Shown: positions 1 through 8,992, numbered from the stretch's first letter. The stretch is DNA of 64,000 nt from NCEH01 sp043195135 (GCF_043195135.1 NZ_JBAFWP010000014.1), one strand, 5' to 3'. The notes: generated from the letters alone by a model not told the origin. Translations and numbers: made by a program.

Positions 1-127
1 GTGGCTCGCCGGCCGGCCGGGCGAACATGAGGCGGCCTGGCGCGCCGCGGGCGTCGACGGCTTCCTGTTCGCCGGCTGCGACGTGCTGGAGGTGCTCGGC
101 ACCGCCCAGCAGCAATTGAGTGCCTGA
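1..127 (+). CDS. mutA: methylmalonyl-CoA mutase small subunit, C-terminal end (partial)
   Basis: Only the last 41 codons are in the window, in frame from base 2 to the TGA at 125-127. The peptide has the tail of a B12-binding-type domain (GVDGFLFAGCDVLEVL) as found at the end of the small subunit of heterodimeric methylmalonyl-CoA mutase. It lies 66 bp upstream of the large-subunit gene on the same strand, the usual mutA-mutB order. The small subunit has no catalytic role of its own and forms the heterodimer. Identification depends on this context and the short tail. Confidence 0.75.
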   Translation, partial: WLAGRPGEHEAAWRAAGVDGFLFAGCDVLEVLGTAQQQLSA

Positions 128-193
128 ACCGGACTGGACTTGCGCGACCCCGCGCCTGCTCGCGCGGTGCGCCGAACTGAGTTAGGATGAGAC

Positions 194-2362
194 ATGAGCC
201 GCTTGCCCGCCTTCGCCGATATCGACTGGCGCGCGCCGGACCTCACGCAGGACCTGGCGCCCCCGCCGGCTAAGTTCGCACCCTGGGTGACGCCCGAGGG
301 GATCGCGGTGAAGCCGCTTTACGGCCCGCGGGACGTGGCGGGGCTCGATTTCATCGACACTTATCCCGGCATCGCGCCGTTCCTGCGCGGCCCCTACCCC
401 ACCATGTATGCGAACCAGCCCTGGACCATCCGGCAATATGCCGGCTTCTCCACGGCGGAGGATTCCAACGCCTTCTACCGCCGCAACCTCGCGGCCGGGC
501 AGAAGGGGCTTTCGGTGGCGTTCGATCTCGCCACCCATCGCGGCTATGACAGCGACCATCCGCGCGTCGCCGGCGACGTGGGCATGGCCGGCGTCGCCAT
601 CGACAGCATCTACGACATGCGCACGCTGTTCTCCGGCATCCCGCTGGACCAGATGAGCGTGTCCATGACCATGAACGGCGCGGTGCTGCCGATCCTGGCC
701 CTGTTCATCGTCGCGGGCGAGGAACAGGGCGTGCCCCACGCCAAGCTTTCCGGCACGATCCAGAACGACATCCTCAAAGAATTCATGGTGCGGAACACCT
801 ATATCTATCCGCCCGCGCCCAGCATGCGCATCATCTCGGACATCTTCGCTTATACGTCGAAGGAGATGCCGCGCTTCAACTCGATCTCGATTTCCGGCTA
901 TCACATGCAGGAAGCCGGGGCGACGCAGGATCTGGAACTCGCCTATACGCTCGCGGACGGGGTCGAATACGGCCGGGCGGGGGCCGCCGCCGGCTTGCCC
1001 ATCGACGTGTTCGCGCCGCGCCTCAGCTTCTTCTGGGCCATCGGCATGAACTTCTTCATGGAGGTGGCCAAGCTGCGCGCCGCGCGCCTCCTGTGGACCC
1101 GCCTGATGACCGACCTCGGGGCGAAGAACCCCAAGTCCCTGCCTCTGCGCACCCATTCCCAGACCTCGGGCTGGAGCCTCACCGCGCAGGACGTGTTCAA
1201 CAACGTCATGCGCACCGCCGTGGAGGCCATGGCGGCGACCCAGGGCCACACCCAGTCGCTGCACACCAATGCCCTGGACGAGGCGCTGGCCCTGCCCACC
1301 GACTTTTCCGCCCGCATCGCCCGCAACACCCAGATCCTGCTGCAGCAGGAAAGCGGCACCACGCGCCAGATCGACCCCTGGGGCGGCTCCTTCTTCGTCG
1401 AGCGCCTCACCGCCGATCTCGCCACCAAGGCCTGGGCCCATATCCAGGAAGTGGAAGCGCTCGGCGGCATGGCGAAGGCGATCGAGGCCGGCATTCCCAA
1501 GCTACGCATCGAGGAAGCCGCCGCCACCACCCAGGCCCGCATCGACGGCGGGGCGCAGACCGTGGTGGGCGTCAACAAATACAAGCCGCTCAGCGAGGCG
1601 CAGATCGACGTGCTGAAGGTGGACAATTCCGCCGTGCGCGCGGCGCAGATCGAAAAGCTCAACCGCCTCAAGGCCGAGCGCAGCGATGCCGAGGTGGAAA
1701 GCGCGCTCACCGCCCTCACCCATGGCGCGAGCGCGGGCGCGAACCTGCTGGAACTCGCCGTCAATGCCGCCCGCGCCAAGGCGACGGTGGGCGAAATCTC
1801 CGATGCGCTGGAGAAGGTGTTCGGCCGCCATCGCGCCGAGATCCGCGCCATTTCCGGCGTCTACAAGCGGGAGGCCGGCGCCATGACGGACAAGGTTGGC
1901 AAGGTGCAGCGCCAGGTGGAGGAGTTCGAGCATGCCGAGGGCCGGCGCCCGCGCATCCTGGTCGCCAAGGTGGGCCAGGACGGGCACGATCGCGGCCAGA
2001 AGGTGATCGCCTCCGCCTTCGCCGACCTCGGCTTCGACGTGGACATCGGCCCCCTGTTCGCCACCCCGGAAGAGGCGGCACGGCAGGCGGTGGAGAACGA
2101 CGTCCATGTGGTGGGCATCTCCTCGCTCGCCGCCGGCCATCTTACGCTGGTACCGGCGCTGAAGAAGGCGCTGGAGGCGGAAGGGCGCGGCGACATCATG
2201 GTGGTGGTGGGCGGCGTGGTGCCGCCGCAGGATTATGAGGCCCTGCGCGCGGCCGGGGCGGAAGCCATCTTCCCACCCGGCACCGTGATCGCGGACGCCG
2301 CGCGCGACCTGCTGGTGACGCTCTCCCAGCGGCTCGGCCATTCCAAGGCGGCGGCCGAATAG
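194..2362 (+). CDS. mutB: methylmalonyl-CoA mutase large (catalytic) subunit
   Basis: Adenosylcobalamin-dependent enzyme interconverting (R)-methylmalonyl-CoA and succinyl-CoA in the cytoplasm; it finishes propionyl-CoA oxidation or feeds the ethylmalonyl-CoA pathway. The 722-residue protein has the expected full length. The N-terminal TIM-barrel part includes YANQPWTIRQYAGFSTAEDSN and DLATHRGYDSDHPRVAGDVG-type segments near residues 75-140. The C-terminal cobalamin domain carries the base-off DGHDRG motif (D-x-H-x-x-G, about residues 596-601), GISSLAAGH and VVGGVVPPQD. It follows mutA by 66 bp, so the two form one operon. Identification is secure. Confidence 0.97.
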   Translation: MSRLPAFADIDWRAPDLTQDLAPPPAKFAPWVTPEGIAVKPLYGPRDVAGLDFIDTYPGIAPFLRGPYPTMYANQPWTIRQYAGFSTAEDSNAFYRRNLAAGQKGLSVAFDLATHRGYDSDHPRVAGDVGMAGVAIDSIYDMRTLFSGIPLDQMSVSMTMNGAVLPILALFIVAGEEQGVPHAKLSGTIQNDILKEFMVRNTYIYPPAPSMRIISDIFAYTSKEMPRFNSISISGYHMQEAGATQDLELAYTLADGVEYGRAGAAAGLPIDVFAPRLSFFWAIGMNFFMEVAKLRAARLLWTRLMTDLGAKNPKSLPLRTHSQTSGWSLTAQDVFNNVMRTAVEAMAATQGHTQSLHTNALDEALALPTDFSARIARNTQILLQQESGTTRQIDPWGGSFFVERLTADLATKAWAHIQEVEALGGMAKAIEAGIPKLRIEEAAATTQARIDGGAQTVVGVNKYKPLSEAQIDVLKVDNSAVRAAQIEKLNRLKAERSDAEVESALTALTHGASAGANLLELAVNAARAKATVGEISDALEKVFGRHRAEIRAISGVYKREAGAMTDKVGKVQRQVEEFEHAEGRRPRILVAKVGQDGHDRGQKVIASAFADLGFDVDIGPLFATPEEAARQAVENDVHVVGISSLAAGHLTLVPALKKALEAEGRGDIMVVVGGVVPPQDYEALRAAGAEAIFPPGTVIADAARDLLVTLSQRLGHSKAAAE

Positions 2363-2391
2363 CCGCCTCTCCCGCCCGCAAGGATTCCCCC

Positions 2392-3282
2392 ATGCCGGAC
2401 TATGGCGCGACGATGGAGGTGCTGCGCCTCGCACCCCATCTGCTCGGCTTCTATGACGGCCGCATCCCCGGCGTGCGGCTCTACAGCGAAAAGCCGAATT
2501 GGCTCGACGACGGCGCCTTCGCGCTGGGCATCTGCACCTATGCGGTGGTGGATGGCGGGGAGGCCCTGGTCTACGATCCGCACATCTCCTTGCCGCACGC
2601 CCGCATCATCCGCCGCACGCTGGAGGAGAGGGGCGTCACGCACATGCGCCTCGTGCTCTCCCATTGGCACGACGACCATGTGGCCGGCACCGCGGTGTTT
2701 GCCGATTGCGAGATCATCGCCAATCGGGACACCGCCGAAATCCTCGCGGCCCACAAGGATGCGCTGGAAAGCGGCGATCCCCCCATCAAGCCGCTGATCC
2801 TCCCCAATCGCCTGTTTTCCGGCACGCTGGACCTCACAGTCGGCACGATCCCGGTGCAATTGCGCCAGCTCGACATCCACAGCCGCGACGGCACGGTGGC
2901 GCTTTTGCCCGGCGGGGTGCTGCTGGCGGGGGATACGCTGGAAGACCCGATCACCTATGTGGCGGAAGAAGACCGGCTGGCGATCCACCTGCGCGATCTC
3001 GACCGCATGGCGGAATGGGATATCTCCACCCTCCTTCCTAACCACGGCTCGAAGGCGCAGATCCTGGCGGGCGGCTATCCGCCGGCCTTCATCGCGGCGA
3101 CCCGCCTTTATGTGGAAAAGCTGCTGCGGCTGGAGCGCGAGCCCGCGCTGGCCGCGCAGGACCTTTCCACCTTCGCCGCCGAGGCGTTGGCGACCGGGGC
3201 GGTGAGCTATTTCGAACCCTATGAGGCGGTGCACCGCCTCAATGTGGAAAAGGTGCTCGGTTTGGCGGGGCAAGCCGCCTGA
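2392..3282 (+). CDS. metallo-beta-lactamase-fold hydrolase
   Basis: A 296-residue protein with the metal-binding signature HWHDDH at residues 91-96, later DIHSRDGTV and AGDTLEDP segments supplying further ligands, and a C-terminal LLPNHGS histidine. This fits a binuclear zinc hydrolase of the MBL superfamily. It starts 29 bp after mutB on the same strand and is probably cotranscribed, so a role in acyl-CoA or thioester metabolism is possible but is inference only. No signal peptide is visible, so it should be cytoplasmic. The substrate is unknown. Confidence 0.88.
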   Translation: MPDYGATMEVLRLAPHLLGFYDGRIPGVRLYSEKPNWLDDGAFALGICTYAVVDGGEALVYDPHISLPHARIIRRTLEERGVTHMRLVLSHWHDDHVAGTAVFADCEIIANRDTAEILAAHKDALESGDPPIKPLILPNRLFSGTLDLTVGTIPVQLRQLDIHSRDGTVALLPGGVLLAGDTLEDPITYVAEEDRLAIHLRDLDRMAEWDISTLLPNHGSKAQILAGGYPPAFIAATRLYVEKLLRLEREPALAAQDLSTFAAEALATGAVSYFEPYEAVHRLNVEKVLGLAGQAA

Positions 3283-3297
3283 CGCGCGGGCGCCCCG

Positions 3298-3996
3298 CTA
3301 TTCCGCCGCGACCAGCGCTTCGGCCTCCGCCTCGGGGGCGGGCGCGCCGAACAGGAGCAATTGCTGTTCGCGCACCGGGGTGAAGGATTGGCGATGATGC
3401 CGGCAGGGGCCGTGGGCGCGCAGCGCCTCCCCGTGCTCGCGGGTGCCATAGCCCATGTGGCGCTCGAACCCATAGGCGGGAAACGCCGCGCCGAGGCCGC
3501 ACATCAGCCGGTCGCGCGTGACCTTGGCGACGATGGAGGCGGCCGCGATGGAGGCGATGATCCCGTCGCCGCCGACGATCATCTCCACCGTGCAGGATAA
3601 GGGCGGGCGATCGTTTCCATCGACAAAGACCAGCGCCGGCGCGCAGGGGAGGCCGCGCACCGCAGTGGCGAGCGCCCATAGCGTCGCCTGGCGGATATTG
3701 TCCCGGTCGATGCGCGCGGGCGGCGCGAGGCACACCGAGACCTCCGCCGTGGCGCAGATTTCCGCGAACAGGCGCTCGCGCACCTCGCGCGTCAGCTTCT
3801 TGGAATCGTTGAGGCCCGCCGGAACGCGCTTGGGATCGAGCACCACGGCGGCGGCCACCACCGGCCCGGCCAGCGGGCCGCGCCCGGCCTCGTCCGCCCC
3901 GGCGATGGGCCGGACGCCCGCCTTATAAGCGGCGCGCTCGCGCTTGAAATCCAGGCCGAGCTTGGCTTTCGCGGGGCGGCCCTCGATGGCGGCCAT
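3298..3996 (-). CDS. rnhB: ribonuclease HII
   Basis: Endonuclease that cuts the RNA strand of RNA-DNA hybrids and starts removal of misincorporated ribonucleotides. The chosen ATG at 3996 gives 232 residues and has a GGGGAGAG ribosome binding site just upstream; a longer reading frame exists but its extra N-terminus looks non-coding. Visible motifs are GADEAGRGPLAGPV at residues 33-46, with metal-binding Asp35-Glu36, then NDSKKL (63-68) and the later FVDGND aspartate. It converges with the MBL hydrolase gene across a 15-bp gap. Confidence 0.95.
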   Translation of the reverse strand: MAAIEGRPAKAKLGLDFKRERAAYKAGVRPIAGADEAGRGPLAGPVVAAAVVLDPKRVPAGLNDSKKLTREVRERLFAEICATAEVSVCLAPPARIDRDNIRQATLWALATAVRGLPCAPALVFVDGNDRPPLSCTVEMIVGGDGIIASIAAASIVAKVTRDRLMCGLGAAFPAYGFERHMGYGTREHGEALRAHGPCRHHRQSFTPVREQQLLLFGAPAPEAEAEALVAAE

Positions 3997-4147
3997 GGTG
4001 TGAACTCTCCCCCCGGGCGGGCGATTCGGCTTCACCGACGATGCGCGAGGGTGGCGCCGCCGCCCGTCGAACGCAAGGGTGGGCCGGGTGCGGGCCATCA
4101 GCGCCGCCCAACGCCCGTCGCGCGGCCTTCGCACACCTCTTCTCCCC

Positions 4148-4200
4148 GCCGTTTCGATCGCCCCTCACCGCAGCGCTCTCCCCGACGGGGAGAGGGAGAT
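4148..4200. repeat. degenerate half copy of the 127-bp palindromic repeat
   Basis: The stretch from CGTTTCGATC to GGGGAGAGGG matches the right half of the repeat units that follow at 4235-4488, with scattered mismatches (CCTCACCGCAGCGCTC in place of CCTCACCCCAGCCCTC). It contains the same inverted repeat, CTCTCCCCGACGGGGAGAG. Confidence 0.7.
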
Positions 4201-4234
4201 AGGGCTCCATCACACCACCTCCCACCGGGCATAA

Positions 4235-4488
4235 GGGTCAGGCCCATCCCTCCACCTCTCCCCGCCGGGGAGAGGTCGGCCGCGCAGCGGACGGGTGAGG
4301 GGCGCCTCGCACGGCGTTTCGATCCACCCCTCACCCCAGCCCTCTCCCCGTCGGGGAGAGGGGGTCAGGCCCATCCCTCCACCTCTCCCCCCCGGGGAGA
4401 GGTCGGCCGCGCAGCGAACGGGCGAGGGGCGCCTCGCACGGCGTTTCGATCCACCCCTCACCCCAGCCCTCTCCCCGTCGGGGAGAGG
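4235..4488. repeat. two tandem 127-bp units with CTCTCCCC/GGGGAGAG palindromes
   Basis: Unit 1 is 4235-4361 and unit 2 is 4362-4488, differing at only a few bases (for example GCGGACGGGTGAGG against GCGAACGGGCGAGG). Each unit holds two stem-loops, CCTCTCCCC-n-GGGGAGAGG, one near its left end and one at its right end. Hairpins of this type are common intergenic repeats in alphaproteobacterial genomes (REP-like). They could act as transcript ends or mRNA-stabilising structures between the divergent genes, but nothing here proves it. Confidence 0.85.
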
Positions 4489-4729
4489 GGGGGCGGGGCC
4501 TCCGGCCGTCGCGCCAAAACCTTTCCTGAAGGAAAATTTAATCCCGGCCGAGGCGCAGTGTCGCGGCGCGTGGGCCGGAGGCGACCGGCGCGCGAACGAG
4601 GATTTCGCCGCAAAGCTGTGCTTTATGGTGAAGCAGAACGGACCCTTGCGCCCCTGTTTGCGTTGTCGGCGCAGCGGGAAGCGAGCGCAGGTTCGCGCGA
4701 TGGATGCCGGCGGGCAGGAGGCTAAGGTC

Positions 4730-5620
4730 ATGCGGTGGGACGACTTCCGGTCCAGCGGCAATGTGGAGGACCGGCGCGGCGACGGCGGCGGCGGGTTCCA
4801 GATGCCGGGCGGGCGCGGCGGGATGGGCATCGGCACCATCATCATCGTCGGGCTGGTGGGCTGGGCGCTGGGCATCAATCCGCTGGTTCTGCTCGGCGGG
4901 CTGGAGGCGATCCAGGGCGGTGGAAGCCCCTCCCAGCAGAGCGCCCCGTCCCAGGCGACCCGCCAGGGTCCCCCCACCGACGAGCTTGGCCGCTTCGCCG
5001 CCGCCGTGCTGGCGCAGACCGAGGATGTGTGGACCGAATTGTTCCGCGCCCAGGGCCGCACCTATGTGGACCCGAAAATGGTGCTGTTCTCCGGCCAGAC
5101 CCGCTCCGGCTGCGGCGGCGCCTCGGCCGAGATGGGGCCGTTCTATTGCCCGACCGACCAGAAGGTCTATCTCGACCTCTCCTTCTTCCAGGAGATGAAG
5201 ACCCGCTTCAAGGCGCCCGGCGATTTCGCCGCCGCTTATGTGATCGCGCACGAGGTCGGCCACCATGTGCAGAACCTCAGCGGCATCCTGCCGAAGATCC
5301 AGGCGGCGCAGCGCAATGCCTCGACCAAGAGGGAGGCGAACGCGCTCTCCGTGCGGGCCGAGCTGATGGCCGATTGCCTCGCCGGCGTGTGGGCCTATCA
5401 CGCCAACGAGCGCTTCCGCATCCTGGAGCCGGGCGACGTGGAAGAAGCGCTCGCCGCCGCCACCGCCATCGGCGATGACCGCCTGCAACGCCAGTCGCAG
5501 GGCGTGGTGGTGCCCGACAGTTTCACCCACGGTTCCTCGCAGCAGCGCGTGACGTGGTTCACGCGCGGGCTTAAGAGCGGCTCCATGCAGCAATGCAACA
5601 CCTTGCAAGGAGCCATCTGA
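4730..5620 (+). CDS. neutral zinc metallopeptidase, YpfJ family
   Basis: A 296-residue protein with a short charged, Gly-rich N-terminus, one membrane segment at about residues 34-56 (GTIIIVGLVGWALGINPLVL) and a large domain containing the zinc protease motif HEVGH at 174-178. A cysteine-containing segment (SGCGGASAEMGPFYCPTD) precedes it, as in the putative neutral zinc metallopeptidase family. It is probably an inner-membrane-anchored protease. The ATG at 4730 was chosen because GGAGG lies just upstream and the protein then begins with the family's MRWDDFR-type start. Its stop overlaps the moaB start (TGATG), so the two are translationally coupled. Confidence 0.9.
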   Translation: MRWDDFRSSGNVEDRRGDGGGGFQMPGGRGGMGIGTIIIVGLVGWALGINPLVLLGGLEAIQGGGSPSQQSAPSQATRQGPPTDELGRFAAAVLAQTEDVWTELFRAQGRTYVDPKMVLFSGQTRSGCGGASAEMGPFYCPTDQKVYLDLSFFQEMKTRFKAPGDFAAAYVIAHEVGHHVQNLSGILPKIQAAQRNASTKREANALSVRAELMADCLAGVWAYHANERFRILEPGDVEEALAAATAIGDDRLQRQSQGVVVPDSFTHGSSQQRVTWFTRGLKSGSMQQCNTLQGAI

Positions 5621-6183
5621 TGCCGGGCATCGACGTCGCGCGGACCTTCGTCGCGCTGAAGATCGCCGTGCTCACCGTGTCCGATACCCGCGCGCTGGCG
5701 GACGACAAGTCCGGCGCCGTGCTGGCCGAGCGCATCGAAACCGCCGGCCACGTGCTGGCGGACCGCAGGATCGTGCCGGACGATGTGACGGAGATTCGCG
5801 CCGTGGTTCAGGGCTGGATCGAGGATCCCGCCATCGACGCGGTGATCACCACCGGCGGCACCGGCTTCACCGGCCGCGACGTGACGCCGGAGGCGCTGGA
5901 GCCGCTGTTCGAGAAGCGCATGGAGGGCTTCTCCACCGTGTTCCACATGATCTCGTTCGCGAAGATCGGCACCTCCACCCTGCAAAGCCGGGCGACCGCC
6001 GGGGTCGCGCGCTCCACCTACATCTTCTGCCTGCCCGGCTCCCCCGGCGCCTGCAGGGACGGGTGGGACGAAATCCTCGTCAACCAGCTGGACGTGCGCT
6101 ACCGCCCCTGCAACTTCGTCGAGATCCTGCCCCGCCTGGACGAGCACCTGCGCCGCGACAAGGCCAAGGGCGCGAGCGTCTAG
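5620..6183 (+). CDS. moaB: molybdenum cofactor biosynthesis protein B
   Basis: A 187-residue MogA/MoaB-family protein; these bind molybdopterin and catalyse or support its adenylation before molybdate insertion. The family motif TTGGTGFTGRDVTPEA is clear near residues 80-95, followed by a GSPGACRDGWDEIL segment. The start at 5620 shares bases with the stop of the upstream peptidase gene and has GCAAGGAG as ribosome binding site. Supply of Mo cofactor is relevant to the molybdenum hydroxylase at 54328-56505, though the genes are far apart. Confidence 0.93.
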   Translation: MPGIDVARTFVALKIAVLTVSDTRALADDKSGAVLAERIETAGHVLADRRIVPDDVTEIRAVVQGWIEDPAIDAVITTGGTGFTGRDVTPEALEPLFEKRMEGFSTVFHMISFAKIGTSTLQSRATAGVARSTYIFCLPGSPGACRDGWDEILVNQLDVRYRPCNFVEILPRLDEHLRRDKAKGASV

Positions 6184-6504
6184 ACCGAATCGACCGTCGG
6201 CGGCAGGGGCGATCGTTGGGGCGCACGCGGGCGATCGCCCGTGCATGACGATCGTTCCCGCCGGACAGGCCATGGATATCGATCCGGGTCAGCGGCGCGC
6301 GAGTCGGAGCCCTCCTACCCCTACTCCAGAACCATCAAGACGCCCGTGCGCGTCCACCGGCGGCGCGCCGAAATTCGGCGGGAAACTTCGGCCGAAATCG
6401 CGGTTTGGTCTGGCGGAAAGGCGCAGAGAAGCGCGGAGAAGTGCCTTCTCGCCCCTGTTCGTCTGCGCTAAGCTATTGTTTCACGTGAAACATTTTGCGC
6501 ACGC
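6184..6504. other. intergenic region holding a GC palindrome and a parS site
   Basis: About 320 bp between convergent moaB and the HXXEE gene. A 14-bp perfect palindrome, CGGGCGATCGCCCG, lies at 6228-6241; it may help end the moaB transcript but has no T tract. A perfect parS sequence lies at 6477-6492. No coding frame here has recognisable features. Confidence 0.6.
6477..6492. other. parS centromere site (ParB binding), copy 1
   Basis: The sequence TGTTTCACGTGAAACA is a perfect 16-bp palindrome identical to the bacterial parS consensus (TGTTNCACGTGAAACA) as used by Bacillus and Caulobacter ParB. ParB/Spo0J loads here and spreads to organise origin segregation with ParA and SMC. A second identical copy lies at 28776-28791. 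Such an exact 16-mer twice within 22 kb by chance is very unlikely. Confidence 0.92.
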
Positions 6505-7290
6505 TCAGGCCGCCGGAGCCGGTGGACGGCGGGGTTTGCGGGGCGCGCGCGCCGGTGCGGCCGGGGCCGGCGGCGGCGCGGGCACCCGCCCCTGCGGCGT
6601 CCGCCCCTTGAAGGCCACCGCCATGAGCGTCGCCGGAACGGCGGCATTCAGCACCTGGATCGCCACCAGCGGCCAAAGCCCGATGAACCCTCGCAGATAG
6701 GCCAGCAGCGAGCCCATCAGCACCGCATGCACCAGCAGGCCGGCGAGACTCACAAGGCCGATCGCCTTCACCCCCGCCCCGTGGCGCCGCACCGCCACCG
6801 CGAGCGTCCACAGGCACAGCGGCAGGAACACGACCACCGCGCTGAACAGGCCCGGATTATAGCGGCGCTCCAGCACGGCCGGGACGATATGGGCGAAGGC
6901 GTTCACCAGCGGGACGGCAAAAAAGCTGAGCGCGATCAAGGGAAAGCGCCGCGCCGCCAAGGCGCTGGCAAAGCCCGCGACCCAGACCGCCGAGACGTTC
7001 ACGGCGGTGATGAAGGCCAGCGGCACCGGGCAGGAAATGGCATCGCCATAGCCGAGCGTCGCGCACAAGGTGCCGCGAAAGGCATAGGGCGCGCCCAGCA
7101 GGCTCACCCCATGTTCCTCGAACTGGTGCAGGAGATAGGCCGTCACCGCGAGCCAGGTGAGCCATTGCAGATCGAACCAGCGGGCAATGCGCCGGTCGGC
7201 CTGGAGCGCGTCCGTGGCGACGAGCAGAATCAGCAAGGCCCCGGCAGCGCCGAGGCCGATCCAGGGCCAGGTGGTTGCGAACAGAGGCAT
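6505..7290 (-). CDS. HXXEE domain-containing membrane protein
   Basis: A 261-residue protein with about seven or eight hydrophobic segments and the signature His55-Gln-Phe-Glu58-Glu59 in LLHQFEEHGVS, which names the HXXEE family. The function of this family is not known; the conserved His/Glu residues in a membrane setting suggest metal binding. The C-terminal tail after about residue 235 is Pro/Ala/Arg-rich and probably cytoplasmic. The ATG at 7290 was chosen because the upstream extension is non-hydrophobic and overlaps the promoter region of the divergent dehydrogenase gene. Confidence 0.8.
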   Translation of the reverse strand: MPLFATTWPWIGLGAAGALLILLVATDALQADRRIARWFDLQWLTWLAVTAYLLHQFEEHGVSLLGAPYAFRGTLCATLGYGDAISCPVPLAFITAVNVSAVWVAGFASALAARRFPLIALSFFAVPLVNAFAHIVPAVLERRYNPGLFSAVVVFLPLCLWTLAVAVRRHGAGVKAIGLVSLAGLLVHAVLMGSLLAYLRGFIGLWPLVAIQVLNAAVPATLMAVAFKGRTPQGRVPAPPPAPAAPARAPRKPRRPPAPAA

Positions 7291-7375
7291 GGGCGGGCAG
7301 CTTAGCGGGCGGGAAAAGCGTGTCCAGCCGAAGGCACCGCCCGGCACCGCGACATGCCGCCTGGGAGGGCGCGCC

Positions 7376-8992
7376 ATGACCAGTTCCACCGCCGAAGACA
7401 CCGTCTTCAACCAGCCGCCGCCGTTCACGGATGTGAATCTGGTGACCCGGGACACGCCCCTGCGCGCGGCCGCGGGCCTCTCCGGCGCGGCTGGGGCGGC
7501 GCTGGCGGCGTTCGGCGCGGACTGGGGGACGCAGGAGCGCCTCGCCCTCGGCCGGCACGCGAACGAGAACCCGCCGCGCCTGCGCACCCACGATCCCCAG
7601 GGGCGGCGGCTCGATCTCGTGGAGTTCCATCCCGCCTATCATGCCCTGATGGCGCACAGCCGCGCGGCCGGCCTCGCCCATTCCACCTGGTCCGGCGGCA
7701 GCCATGTGGCGCGGGCGGCGCGCCTGTTCGTGATCTCCCAGGTGGAGGCCGGGCACGTCTGCCCGCTCACCATGACCCATGCCGCCCCCGCTGCGCTCGC
7801 CGCCGCGCCAGGGCTCCTGGCGGAATGGCTGCCGCGCATCATCGCCGGCCCCTATGATTCGCGGTTCCTGCCGTTCTGGGAGAAAAGCAGCGTCACCCTC
7901 GGCATGGGCATGACCGAGAAGCAGGGCGGCACGGACGTGCGCGCCAATCTCACCCGCGCCACGGCGACCGGCGGCGACACCTATGAGATCACCGGCCACA
8001 AATGGTTCTTCTCGGCGCCCATGAGCGACGCCTTCCTGGTTCTGGCGCAGGCGACGGGCGGCCTGACCTGCTTCCTGGTGCCGCGTTTCCGCCCGGACGG
8101 AACGGTGAACGCCCTGCATCTGCAACGGCTGAAGGACAAGCTCGGCAACCGCTCCAACGCCTCCTCGGAGGTCGAGTTCGCCCGCGCTTTCGCCTGGCGG
8201 GTGGGCGAGGAGGGGCGCGGGGTGCCGACTATCATCGAGATGGTGCAATTGACCAGGCTGGATTGCGCCGTCTCCTCCGCCGGCCTCATGCGCATGGCGC
8301 TCGCGCTGGCGGTGCACCATGCCCGCCATCGCACGGTGTTCCAGAAACGGCTGATCGACCAGCCGGCCATGACCGCCGTGCTGGCCGATCTCGCCCTGGA
8401 AAGCGAGGCGGCAACCGCCCTTTCCTTCCGGCTGGCGGCGAGCTTCGACCGGGCGAAGGAGGATCCGCTCGAAGCCGCCCGCGCGCGCCTGCTGACGCCG
8501 GCGGTGAAATTCAGCGTCTGCAAGGCGGCGCCGGGCTTCATTTATGAGGCGATGGAAGCGCTCGGCGGCAATGCCTATGTGGAGGAAAGCCCCCTGCCCC
8601 GGCTCTATCGCGAGGCACCGGTGAACGCCATCTGGGAGGGCTCGGGCAATGTCATGGCCCTCGACCTGCTGCGCGCGGCGGGCCGGGATGCGGCCGCGAC
8701 CCACGCGGTGATCGCGGCCCTGGCGCAGGAGGCACGCGCGGTTCCCGGCGCCCGCGAGACCGCGCAGGAGATCGCCGAGGGCCTCGCGGGACAGGATCTG
8801 GAAAGCCGCGCCCGCTATCTCACCGAGCGGCTCGCGGCCCTGGCGGCCGCGGCGGCGCTGGCCGCATCCGCGCCCGAGGCGGTCAGCCATGCCTTTGGGA
8901 CAACCCGCCTGCTGCGTCCACGCGCCATGTTCGGCGCGAATTCCATCGCCGAGCCCGCAAGCCTGCTGGATCGCGCCTTAACCGAACCGTGA
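7376..8992 (+). CDS. AidB-like acyl-CoA dehydrogenase family flavoprotein
   Basis: A 538-residue acyl-CoA dehydrogenase-fold protein, close to the 540 residues of AidB and longer than ordinary acyl-CoA dehydrogenases. It begins with the AidB-type NQPPPFTDVNLVTRDTPL segment and has the flavin-site motifs MGMTEKQGGTDVR and ITGHKWFFSAPMSD, then EALGGNAYVEESPLPRLYRE and NAIWEGSGNVMALDLLRA. AidB belongs to the adaptive response to DNA alkylation in E. coli, but the true reaction of such homologues is uncertain. The start at 7376 follows GGGAGGG. It probably has its own promoter between 7291 and 7375. Confidence 0.88.
   Translation: MTSSTAEDTVFNQPPPFTDVNLVTRDTPLRAAAGLSGAAGAALAAFGADWGTQERLALGRHANENPPRLRTHDPQGRRLDLVEFHPAYHALMAHSRAAGLAHSTWSGGSHVARAARLFVISQVEAGHVCPLTMTHAAPAALAAAPGLLAEWLPRIIAGPYDSRFLPFWEKSSVTLGMGMTEKQGGTDVRANLTRATATGGDTYEITGHKWFFSAPMSDAFLVLAQATGGLTCFLVPRFRPDGTVNALHLQRLKDKLGNRSNASSEVEFARAFAWRVGEEGRGVPTIIEMVQLTRLDCAVSSAGLMRMALALAVHHARHRTVFQKRLIDQPAMTAVLADLALESEAATALSFRLAASFDRAKEDPLEAARARLLTPAVKFSVCKAAPGFIYEAMEALGGNAYVEESPLPRLYREAPVNAIWEGSGNVMALDLLRAAGRDAAATHAVIAALAQEARAVPGARETAQEIAEGLAGQDLESRARYLTERLAALAAAAALAASAPEAVSHAFGTTRLLRPRAMFGANSIAEPASLLDRALTEP

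Larger units (their letters stand above)
4001..4729. other. intergenic region with palindromic repeats, no credible gene
   Basis: About 730 bp between divergent rnhB and the zinc peptidase gene. Its centre is filled with CTCTCCCC/GGGGAGAG palindromes in tandem copies (annotated separately). The open frames across it are products of the repeat and have no recognisable protein features. The last 180 bp (about 4540-4729) is the upstream region of the peptidase gene, with the ribosome binding site CAGGAGG at its end. Confidence 0.6.

Noticed and set aside
4235..4488. Possible CRISPR array
   Set aside because: The repeat unit is 127 bp with only two copies and no unique spacers between short repeats, and there are no cas genes. 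It is a tandem REP-like repeat.
6228..6241. CGGGCGATCGCCCG as a clear intrinsic terminator
   Set aside because: It is a perfect palindrome without a loop and with no T tract, so it is only noted as a possible aid to termination within the intergenic entry.
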